The translations under genes and the position numbers were made by a program. DNA of 8,277 nucleotides. It comes from Chloroflexota bacterium (GTDB lineage Bacteria > Chloroflexota > UBA6077). Numbering within the stretch: position 1 is the first letter of the stretch; every line of letters begins with the position of its first letter. The notes below the pieces were generated by a model. The model did no database searches. It was not told the origin of the DNA and saw only the letters and a program-made list of their open reading frames with translations. Shown here in pieces: positions 1 through 4,992 of this stretch. Location: contig JAJYNT010000303.1 of assembly GCA_021786215.1 (NCBI GenBank), forward strand, positions 1 through 8,277, written 5' to 3'.

Positions 1-1440
1 ATTCGGAACCGGCGAGATGCGGCCCGGCGGGTGATGGAGGACTCGTGGGCGAAGCTATGGGAGCAGACCATACTGCGCCGCGAGCCTGTCCTGGCCGCTG
101 GTGGCGCGGTGCTGGAGCAAGGCATCGCCTTCGACGTGGAGTCGTTGGTGCGGGAGCGTTTCTCCGCCGGGCTCGCCATTCCCATCGCCACCGGCCGGAC
201 TACCTTTGGCGTCTTCGTTTCCCTGGCCAGCCGTCCTCTCACCCTTTCAGAGGAGGATCTGCGCTTCGCGACGCTGTTCGGTGATCGGCTCGCCAGCGCC
301 CTGGATGCCGTGCGGCTGTACCGTTCGGAGCGGGAAGCCCGGGCCAAGGTAGAGGAGCTCGCGCGCCTGGCGCAGCATCGAGCGTCGGAGCTGGAGACCA
401 CCCTGGACACCATGGCCGAGCCGGTTTACGTGGTCGACAGCAACCTGAAGCTGTTGCGCCGCAACCATGCCTATGCCCGGATGGTCGACATCGAGGAGAA
501 GGAGGACGTCTCGTGGTCCCTCCAGGAGCATCTCGAGGCGCTGCGGCCGCGCGACGAAGAAGGCAAGCCGCTGGGGATCGATGAGCTGCCGGTAAGGAGA
601 GCCTTGAAAGGCGAGACCTTTGACAATCACGTCATCATGGTTACTCCGGTGGGCACGGGGAAGGATCGCTTCCTCAGTGTGAGCGGAGCTCCCATTCGGG
701 ACGAGTCGGGCGCCATCGTTGCGGCCGTCAACGTGGCGAGGGACGTCACCGACATGAAGGAACTGGACCGGATGAAGGACGAGTTCATATCGGTGGCATC
801 CCACGAGTTGAAGACTCCCATCACGGTGGTCAAAGGCTACGCCCAGATGCTCGCGTCGAAGCTCGGCTCCTCCCCGGTCACTTCCCCCGAGGCGACCATG
901 GCCGCCCACATCCTGGATCAGGCTGGCAAGCTGGCGTCTCTCGCAGAGCGCCTGCTGGACGTGTCCAGAATCCAGTTCGGCCGGCTCTCGCTGGAGAAAC
1001 AGCGGGTCGATCTGGCGGTGCTCGTGAGGGACGTTTCCGAGAGGATGCGCGTCGGTGCCCAGAACCACCCCATCCGGGTGTCCGTTGAGCAGCCGTCGAT
1101 CCCGGCGCGGATAGATCCGGCCCGCATCGAGCAGGTGCTGACCAACTTGATCTCCAACGCCGCCAAGTACTCGCCCGAGGGATCGCTCGTCGACGTGAAG
1201 GTGTCGAGACGAGACGGGCAGGCGCTAATTTCCGTTCGAGACCGCGGGATGGGGATTCCGAAAGAGCAGCAGGAGATGATCTTCCAGCGGTTCTATCGCG
1301 GGACCACCAGGGGGAAGACGGGGCTCGGGCTGGGGCTCTACGTGACTAAGGGGATAGTCGAGGCTCACGGCGGGAGAATCTGGCTGGAGAGCCGGAAGGG
1401 CAAGGGCACGACTTTCAGCGTCCTGCTGCCGGTGGAGTAG
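1..1440 (+). CDS. Sensor histidine kinase, GAF-PAS-HisKA-HATPase_c (5' partial)
   Basis: Autophosphorylating sensor kinase of a two-component system; no partner response regulator is in the window. The frame is open to base 1, so the N-terminus is missing. GTG 31 and ATG 34 are only internal candidate starts. Numbering from 31: residues 1-95 look like the C-terminal part of a GAF domain (AIPIATGRTTFGVFV, then SEEDLRFATLFGDRLASAL). Residues 97-122 are a charged helical linker, and about 121-242 form a PAS domain (MAEPVYVVDSNLKLLRRN). The HisKA H-box is FISVASHELKTP, with phospho-acceptor His258. The ATPase domain has the N-box (EQVLTNLISNAAKY, Asn376), G1 (DRGMGIP from 404), the F-box (FQRFYRG) and G2 (GLGLGLYV from 431). 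There is no membrane segment in the visible part, so it is probably a soluble sensor; the ligand is unknown. The gene ends 12 bp before the cruciform repeat at 1453. Confidence 0.95.
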   Translation: MRNRRDAARRVMEDSWAKLWEQTILRREPVLAAGGAVLEQGIAFDVESLVRERFSAGLAIPIATGRTTFGVFVSLASRPLTLSEEDLRFATLFGDRLASALDAVRLYRSEREARAKVEELARLAQHRASELETTLDTMAEPVYVVDSNLKLLRRNHAYARMVDIEEKEDVSWSLQEHLEALRPRDEEGKPLGIDELPVRRALKGETFDNHVIMVTPVGTGKDRFLSVSGAPIRDESGAIVAAVNVARDVTDMKELDRMKDEFISVASHELKTPITVVKGYAQMLASKLGSSPVTSPEATMAAHILDQAGKLASLAERLLDVSRIQFGRLSLEKQRVDLAVLVRDVSERMRVGAQNHPIRVSVEQPSIPARIDPARIEQVLTNLISNAAKYSPEGSLVDVKVSRRDGQALISVRDRGMGIPKEQQEMIFQRFYRGTTRGKTGLGLGLYVTKGIVEAHGGRIWLESRKGKGTTFSVLLPVE

Positions 1441-1452
1441 CAACTGGAGTGC

Positions 1453-1529
1453 GGACTCCCCTCCTGGGAGCGCGGCCGTCTCGGCCGCCTCGAGGCGGGC
1501 AAGATGCCCGCGCTCCCAGGAGGGAGTCC
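1453..1529. repeat. Compound inverted repeat (cruciform), likely bidirectional terminator
   Basis: The outer arms 1453-1473 and 1510-1529 are reverse complements over 20 bp, with one extra C in the left arm. They enclose two perfect 7-bp hairpins: GCGGCCG-TCT-CGGCCGC (1472-1488) and GCGGGCA-AGA-TGCCCGC (1495-1511). The hairpins are separated by the palindrome CCTCGAGG (1488-1495). The folded form is a long stem carrying two small hairpins. It fills the gap between the kinase (stop at 1440) and the convergent LCP gene, whose stop codon begins at 1530, directly against the outer arm. It has no U-tract, so termination is inferred from position and stem strength. The modular design resembles dispersed palindromic intergenic repeats seen in GC-rich environmental bacteria (from general knowledge, not searched). 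Confidence 0.85.
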
Positions 1530-2537
1530 TCAGTCCTGCAGCAGAGCTGAGATCGCTCGACGAATCGCTGGCTTGTTTGGCATCAGGAGGTCGGCTCCGC
1601 CCTCTCCCACGAAAGGCGTCGCGAGCTTGTCGTCCACCACCAACTGCTTGACGTTCTTCGAGTCGACGTCCTTCGCCACGTTCGCCAGACGGAGAAACTC
1701 CGTCGGGGGGATGTCTGTCTGGACCATGCTCATCAGGGTTCCCATCAGGCTTGGCAGCTTCGGGATCACGTCCAACTGCAGCGCCCGATCCCGGATGGCT
1801 AGCAGCAGCCTCTGCTGGCGCTTGGCACGCCCAAAGTCGTTCTCGCTGTGGCGTGATCGGGCATACTGCAACGCCACCTTTCCGTTCATGTGCTGCCGTC
1901 CGGCAGGTATGTATATCCTCATGGTTTCGTAGTCTTCTGTGGGGTATTCGTTGTCGACGATGGCGTTCTCCACGACGCCGCCGAGGGTATCCACGATCTT
2001 CTCGAGGCCGCGGAAATCGACGCGCGCATAGTAGTCGCACTTCAGGCCGAAGTTGGCCTCCACCGTCTTCTTTGCCAGGGCTCCTCCGCCCCCGGTCTCT
2101 TTCGGGTATTCGTCGCCAAGGAAGTTGGCCACGTTGATCCGGTTGTCGGCGTAGCCGGGAATCTGCACCCACATATCGCGAGCGAGGGAGATCAGGGCTG
2201 AGCGCTTGCTTGCCTCGTCCACGCTCACGACGATCATCGTGTCGCTGCGGGTAGGGTTGCCCTTCTCGTCGTCCCTCTGGTCGATGCCCAGAAGCAGGAT
2301 GTTCAGGCGCTTCCCCGAAGGGCCGCCCCCGGTTGGCATCGGAGTCCCATCTGGGCCGGGTGTCGGAGGCAGGGGAAGGAAAGCGGGGACTTCGACGGAA
2401 ACGGGTAGTCCCAGGATCGGGGCCTTGCCGTCAGGGCCCTGGAGGGAGGAGAAGGAAAGGTAGGCGAAAACGAAGCTGCCCGCGACGAAGACAAGGAAGG
2501 AAAGACCGAACAGGGAGTAGACGGCGAGCCTCTTCAC
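1530..2537 (-). CDS. LytR-CpsA-Psr (LCP) family cell-wall glycopolymer ligase
   Basis: LCP proteins move undecaprenyl-pyrophosphate-linked glycopolymers (teichoic acids, capsule, arabinogalactan) onto peptidoglycan on the outer face of the membrane. This 335-residue protein has an N-terminal membrane anchor (residues 5-27) without a lipobox. A Pro/Gly-rich linker follows (34-77), then the LCP core from about 78 to 255. Core motifs are LNILLLGIDQRDD (78-90), RSDTMIVVSVD (97-107), SALISLARDMWVQIPG (113-128), DYYARVDFRGLEKIVDTLGGV (split around 168-188) and YARSRHSENDFGRAKRQQ (225-242). The Asp/Arg residues in these blocks are the ones that bind pyrophosphate in the family. The start is GTG 2537; an in-frame stop lies upstream (codon 2573-2571) with no other start between. 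A weak G-rich SD (2542-2547) precedes it. The length is usual for a short LCP protein without an extra C-terminal domain. The natural substrate cannot be read from the sequence. Confidence 0.93.
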   Translation of the reverse strand: MKRLAVYSLFGLSFLVFVAGSFVFAYLSFSSLQGPDGKAPILGLPVSVEVPAFLPLPPTPGPDGTPMPTGGGPSGKRLNILLLGIDQRDDEKGNPTRSDTMIVVSVDEASKRSALISLARDMWVQIPGYADNRINVANFLGDEYPKETGGGGALAKKTVEANFGLKCDYYARVDFRGLEKIVDTLGGVVENAIVDNEYPTEDYETMRIYIPAGRQHMNGKVALQYARSRHSENDFGRAKRQQRLLLAIRDRALQLDVIPKLPSLMGTLMSMVQTDIPPTEFLRLANVAKDVDSKNVKQLVVDDKLATPFVGEGGADLLMPNKPAIRRAISALLQD

Positions 2538-2547
2538 CCTTGCCCCC

Positions 2548-2575
2548 CGTGAACATGCCTCCTGGCATGTTCACG
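2548..2575 (-). promoter_or_regulatory. Perfect 12-bp hairpin in the LCP gene leader
   Basis: CGTGAACATGCC (2548-2559) and GGCATGTTCACG (2564-2575) are perfect reverse complements around a 4-nt loop (AGGA on the minus strand). The element lies 10 bp upstream of the LCP start codon at 2537. There is no following U-tract, so it is not an ordinary intrinsic terminator of the upstream hydrolase gene. It could be a dyad operator for a dimeric repressor or an mRNA hairpin that affects initiation. On the minus strand an AGGAGG (2563-2558) spans loop and stem, 20 nt before the GTG, which is too far to be the normal SD. Confidence 0.6.
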
Positions 2576-2641
2576 CCCTTCACCGGGGTCTCGGCGGACG
2601 TTACCAAGGATGCCGATCCTCCCGCCCGCGCCTATGTGAGC

Positions 2642-2650
2642 ATTCTAGCA
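2642..2650 (-). promoter_or_regulatory. Candidate extended -10 promoter for the LCP gene
   Basis: The minus strand reads TGCTAGAAT, an extended -10 pattern (TGn plus TAGAAT, 5 of 6 matches to TATAAT). No good -35 box lies 16-18 bp upstream. It sits immediately after the stop codon of the hydrolase gene (2654-2656). A transcript from here would have a leader of about 98 nt that carries the 2548-2575 hairpin. If real, the LCP gene has its own promoter in addition to any readthrough from the hydrolase gene. Confidence 0.35.
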
Positions 2651-2653
2651 TAG

Positions 2654-3556
2654 CTACAATGAGGACGCATCCGGAAGCGAGTGGCGCGCCGACGGCTTTC
2701 GAGCCGCCTTCCGTGCGGGGCCCCGACGCACCCTCCTCCCGTTCGGTAGCCGTTCCAATGATGCCGGATCGTGGCTGGGCAGCAGGATCGCCGGGACCTC
2801 GGACAGATAGCGTTGGATCCGACCGACGCTCTCCAGGTAGATGTCCTCGCGAAGGGCCAATCCATCCATCGTGCCGTCGAGCATCAGGTCCTGGCTGTAG
2901 CAGGCGTCCCCGGCGAAGAAATGGGTGCGTTCTTCGGGGCCTCCTTTCAGGATGAGTGAAAGATGGTGGGCGGTGTGCCCCGGGGTAGGAACCAGCAGCA
3001 GGTCCCCCGCCCTGGTTACCGGAAGGCTCTCCGGAAAGGGCCCGACGGGCTCCGGTCTCAACTGCACGAGGCTCGGCGCGAACCACGCGGGCCAGCGCTC
3101 CGGAACGTAGCCGAGTAGGCGGCCTCGGAGCCCAGAGGCCAGCATGTACTCGTCCCAGGACACGAGGATCTGGGCGTTACGGAAGTAGTGCAGGCCTCCA
3201 ACGTGATCCGGGTGAAGGTGGGTAAGGATCACGCAGCTAACGTCGGAGGGGCGGATTCCACGCGCCTCCAGTTGGGGGCCGATCTCATCCTCGGGTGTGA
3301 CGCTTGCCCGCAAGCCCCAACGGAAATAGGGATGCCACCGGGGAAGGTATCCCGGCTTGGAGGACGCGGCCGCCGCGCCGGTATCGACGACGATGAGTCC
3401 CTCGGGATGCTCTATGACCCAGGCATGGACGGGCAAGGCCTCGCTCCATGCGGGGTCCCGAAGCACGTTGATACCGCGCTTGATGCCTCTGCCCTCCCCC
3501 CGCAACTGCCGTTGCTTGAGCGTGAGGGTGCCAGTTTGGATGGTGTGTACCCGCAT
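2654..3556 (-). CDS. MBL-fold metallo-hydrolase, N-acyl homoserine lactonase-like
   Basis: Metallo-beta-lactamase-fold hydrolase, 300 residues, with a complete two-metal site. The motifs are VVDTG (Asp58), THLHPDH (His113, His115, Asp117, His118), TPGH (His194), GDACY (Asp217, Tyr220) and LLPSHDP (His262). The block order, the N-terminal ALPVHAWVIEHPEGLIVVDTG-type segment and the Tyr shortly after the bridging Asp match AHL lactonases of the AiiA type. Those enzymes open the lactone ring of quorum-sensing signals; the Tyr contacts the substrate in AiiA. Other lactones or esters are equally possible because this subfamily has varied substrates. There is no signal peptide, so it is probably cytoplasmic. 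Residues 271-300 form a basic Arg/Lys-rich tail beyond the usual family end. The start ATG 3556 has a near-perfect AAGGAGG (3562-3568) at 5-nt spacing. The LCP gene follows on the same strand after 116 bp. Confidence 0.88.
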   Translation of the reverse strand: MRVHTIQTGTLTLKQRQLRGEGRGIKRGINVLRDPAWSEALPVHAWVIEHPEGLIVVDTGAAAASSKPGYLPRWHPYFRWGLRASVTPEDEIGPQLEARGIRPSDVSCVILTHLHPDHVGGLHYFRNAQILVSWDEYMLASGLRGRLLGYVPERWPAWFAPSLVQLRPEPVGPFPESLPVTRAGDLLLVPTPGHTAHHLSLILKGGPEERTHFFAGDACYSQDLMLDGTMDGLALREDIYLESVGRIQRYLSEVPAILLPSHDPASLERLPNGRRVRRGPARKAARKPSARHSLPDASSL

Positions 3557-3877
3557 CGTTGCCTCCTTGGCGTCTTTGACAGAATACCGCCGCCGGCCCG
3601 ACCGGGCGTGCGGGGGCGGGGAACGAGCAAGGGCGATGCCAGGGAGGGAGGGCGATGGAGGAAGGAGTGAGAGGGCGACACGTCTCGGGCGTGGCAGCGC
3701 TAATGAATGGTGCCGGATGGAGGAAGCCCGCTTCTCAACATTGAAGGACCAGGAAGAGTGGCTACCTGCATTGAAGGCTAAGGTGTCTTCAACAATACGG
3801 ATGAAACGGGAAGGGATTCAGCCTCAAGCGCCCAGGTGGAATTATACGCCTCGCGGCTCCTCGGCGCGGCGCGCGTG
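3557..3877. other. Non-coding gap between divergent hydrolase and toxin-antitoxin genes
   Basis: About 320 bp between the hydrolase start (minus strand) and the vapB-like promoter (plus strand). The hydrolase SD is at 3562-3568, and a weak -10-like TATTCT lies on the minus strand at 3581-3586 without a good -35. Bases 3588-3620 are a C/G-rich run. A 9-bp direct repeat CATTGAAGG occurs at 3739-3747 and 3769-3777. A frame without SD (ATG 3718 to TGA 3881, 54 codons) runs through the right half, but nothing supports it as a gene. I see no tRNA-like fold or Rho-independent terminator here. Confidence 0.6.
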
Positions 3878-3907
3878 TTGATCTACTTAGGCTCGATGTG
3901 GTACAAT
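3878..3907 (+). promoter_or_regulatory. Sigma70-type promoter of the vapBC-like operon
   Basis: The -35 box TTGATC (3878-3883) and -10 box TACAAT (3902-3907) are separated by 18 bp. TACAAT matches the consensus at 5 of 6 positions and TTGATC at 4 of 6. Transcription would begin near 3914, only a few bases before ATG 3917. This rules out the longer reading frame beginning at 3836 as the antitoxin start, because the promoter would lie inside it. Confidence 0.6.
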
Positions 3908-3916
3908 ACGGAAAGT

Positions 3917-4237
3917 ATGACTTTCGGAGCGATGCCAACCATGTCTATGCCTGAACGAAAACTTGTCCGTGTTCAAGAGAAGGGCCAGGTCACCCTGCCA
4001 GCCGACGTGCGCAGGAAGCTGGGGCTTAAGAAGGGCGATCTGGTGGCCGTTACCCAGACCCCGGATGGGGTGCTGATCACGCCCCAGGAGGTCATTGCCA
4101 TGAAAGCCCTTGACCGCCTCGGCAACATCTTGAGGGAGCAGGGCCTATCTTTGGACGAGCTGATCCAGTCTGGGCGAGAGATACGGGGCCGGATGGTCAA
4201 GGATAAGTATGGCATCGGTACAGACCAGGAGGAGTAA
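3917..4237 (+). CDS. AbrB/MazE-type antitoxin (VapB-like)
   Basis: DNA-binding antitoxin that would bind and neutralise the PIN toxin encoded next and repress the shared promoter. The N-terminal swapped-hairpin AbrB/SpoVT motif is clear: KLVRVQEKGQVTLPADVRRK, then LGLKKGDLVAVTQTPDGVLITP. The remainder (AMKALDRLGNILREQGLSLDELIQSGREIRG) is a helical, charged tail typical of toxin-wrapping regions. From ATG 3917 the protein has 106 residues. Start choice is uncertain: ATG 3917 would be almost leaderless given the -10 at 3902-3907. ATG 3932, 3941 and 3947 are in frame, and a GGAG at 3926-3929 sits 11 nt before 3941. The first 7-10 residues are therefore doubtful. The 3' end overlaps the toxin gene by 29 bp, which implies translational coupling. 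Confidence 0.88.
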   Translation: MTFGAMPTMSMPERKLVRVQEKGQVTLPADVRRKLGLKKGDLVAVTQTPDGVLITPQEVIAMKALDRLGNILREQGLSLDELIQSGREIRGRMVKDKYGIGTDQEE

Positions 4238-4661
4238 TCGGGTTTTTATCGACAGCAGCGTGCTGCTTGCTGCCGCGATCTCTGTTCAGGGAGGGGGGAG
4301 AGAGCTTCTACGCCGCGGCTTCCGAGGCGAGTTTGACCTCTACATCAGCTCCGAGGTGCTGGAGGAAACGGAGCGGAATCTCTCGCTGAAAGCACCTCAA
4401 GGTCTGGATGCGTTTTACCTTCTGGGAGAGCTCTTGTTAGCCAAGGTGGTGAACCCACCGCGGTCCCTAGTATTGGCTGCCGCCAAGGTAGTGATTGCCA
4501 AAGACGCACCAATTGTCGCCGCTGCGGTGGAGGCAGGAGCCAACTACCTGGCTACCTACGACCGCAAACACCTTCTGCGCAGCAGGGAGAAGGTCAAGAG
4601 CAGGTTCGGGGTGACCATAGCCCTGCCTGGTGAGGTGCTGGCCAACCCGGAGGGGAATTAG
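4209..4661 (+). CDS. PIN-domain ribonuclease toxin (VapC-like)
   Basis: Putative toxin of a type II toxin-antitoxin pair; PIN domains are metal-dependent RNases and VapC members often cleave tRNA or rRNA. The 150-residue protein has the acidic PIN set: RVFIDSSVLLAA (Asp15), EVLEETERNL (Glu49/52/53), AKDAPIVAAAVEAGANYL (Asp99) and LATYDRKHLL (Asp118). The first motif is D-S-S-V rather than the more common D-T-N-V. Only ATG 4209 can serve as a standard start upstream of Asp15. It lies inside the antitoxin gene and has a poor SD (GGATAAG). A strong AGGAGGAG (4227-4234) lies downstream of this ATG, 7 nt before the in-frame GTT of Val12, which is one base away from a GTG start. The fold assignment is secure; toxicity and target are inferred. 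Confidence 0.87.
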   Translation: MASVQTRRSNRVFIDSSVLLAAAISVQGGGRELLRRGFRGEFDLYISSEVLEETERNLSLKAPQGLDAFYLLGELLLAKVVNPPRSLVLAAAKVVIAKDAPIVAAAVEAGANYLATYDRKHLLRSREKVKSRFGVTIALPGEVLANPEGN

Positions 4662-4662
4662 C

Positions 4663-4731
4663 ATGAATCCAAAACGTCCAATTCGGATAGGGCCGCAGGT
4701 CAAGAGTGCCCTCGACGAACTGAACGGATGA
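4663..4731 (+). pseudogene. 22-codon ORF coupled to the PIN gene, probable truncated third cistron
   Basis: ATG 4663 begins one base after the toxin stop (4659-4661) and has a strong SD, GGAGGGG, at about 4649-4655 with 7-nt spacing. The peptide (MNPKRPIRIGPQV, then KSALDELNG) stops at TGA 4729-4731. The pattern IRI-x-x-x-V-x-x-A-L-D-E-L resembles the first strand and helix of ribbon-helix-helix-type antitoxins, but it is too short to assign. The good SD and tight coupling suggest a once longer gene in this operon. The transposase relic begins about 20 bp downstream, so an insertion-associated truncation is a natural explanation. It could also be a genuine short leader peptide or a chance ORF. 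Confidence 0.4.
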
Positions 4732-4750
4732 TCCGGACAGTATCCTGAAG

Positions 4751-4927
4751 CTTGCCGCAGATCCACCCTGCTGCCTCCGCCGCCGCCTCTAAAGCAGCCA
4801 GCACGGTAGGACTGTAAACCACTGGATGGCCCCTACTGCTCTGCCCACCGCCTCTCTTCGGGGGACCACTCCGCAGCAGCAGGGTAGCGCACTTCCGGTG
4901 GTAGTCCCCGCCCCTGACGGCTATCCA
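4751..4927 (-). pseudogene. Decayed transposase fragment (integrase-type IS, N-terminal part)
   Basis: The minus-strand frame here encodes YHRKCATLLLRSGPP (about 4903-4859), then RGHPVVYSPTVLAALEAA and AAEAAGWICGK ending near 4751. I recognise this as the N-terminal linker of rve-type IS transposases, where the usual form is TGYHRKYAIRLL, then GRPR-Y-P-VVAAL, then W-AAG--CGKRL. Only about 60 of 400 or more residues remain. The frame before YHRK has an extra codon and no credible start, the DDE catalytic core is absent, and after CGK the match stops. No terminal inverted repeats or target duplications are visible, so this is a relic rather than a movable element. It was identified from memory of the family, not a search. 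It shows that the tract between the toxin-antitoxin operon and the glycosyltransferase gene has been a site of insertion. Confidence 0.55.
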
Positions 4928-4943
4928 TCGTTCCCGGTATACT
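4914..4943 (+). promoter_or_regulatory. Candidate promoter of the GT-C glycosyltransferase gene
   Basis: The -35-like CTGACG (4914-4919, 4 of 6 consensus bases) and -10 TATACT (4938-4943, 5 of 6) have an 18-bp spacer. Transcription would start near 4950. This lies downstream of GTG 4945, so GTG 4945 would not be on the message, and TTG 4993 becomes the likely start. The -35 lies inside the transposase relic, so this promoter may have arisen from insertion debris. Confidence 0.45.
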
Positions 4944-4978
4944 GGTGGTGTTCGTTCTTCATCAGGGACGCACCCTTC

Positions 4979-4985
4979 AAGGGGA
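4979..4985 (+). promoter_or_regulatory. Ribosome binding site that decides the GT-C start
   Basis: AAGGGGA lies 7 nt upstream of the in-frame TTG at 4993. The more upstream GTG 4945 has no purine-rich SD before it. Spacing and sequence together favour TTG 4993. Confidence 0.5.
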
Positions 4986-4992
4986 CCTTCGG

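Noticed and set aside
247..1068. Long minus-strand frame opposite the histidine kinase
   Set aside because: It is antisense to well-conserved kinase domains, has a His/Arg-rich composition, and shows no domain. It is a high-GC shadow frame.
1225..2172. Long minus-strand frame overlapping the kinase end and the LCP gene
   Set aside because: It runs through the cruciform repeat and across two well-supported genes in another frame; its composition is low-complexity Arg/Pro/Gly.
3739..3777. CATTGAAGG direct repeats as the start of a CRISPR array or iteron set
   Set aside because: There are only two 9-bp copies 30 bp apart, with no third unit and no cas or rep gene.
3718..3881. 54-codon plus-strand ORF (MEEARFSTLKDQ...) upstream of the antitoxin
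   Set aside because: It has no Shine-Dalgarno site, no recognisable domain, and its end overlaps the antitoxin promoter -35. It includes the CATTGAAGG direct repeat, which gives a false impression of repeated peptide.
3836..3916. Longer N-terminus of the antitoxin from ATG 3836
   Set aside because: The sigma70-like promoter (3878-3907) lies inside this stretch, and the encoded residues do not look like part of an AbrB-type protein.
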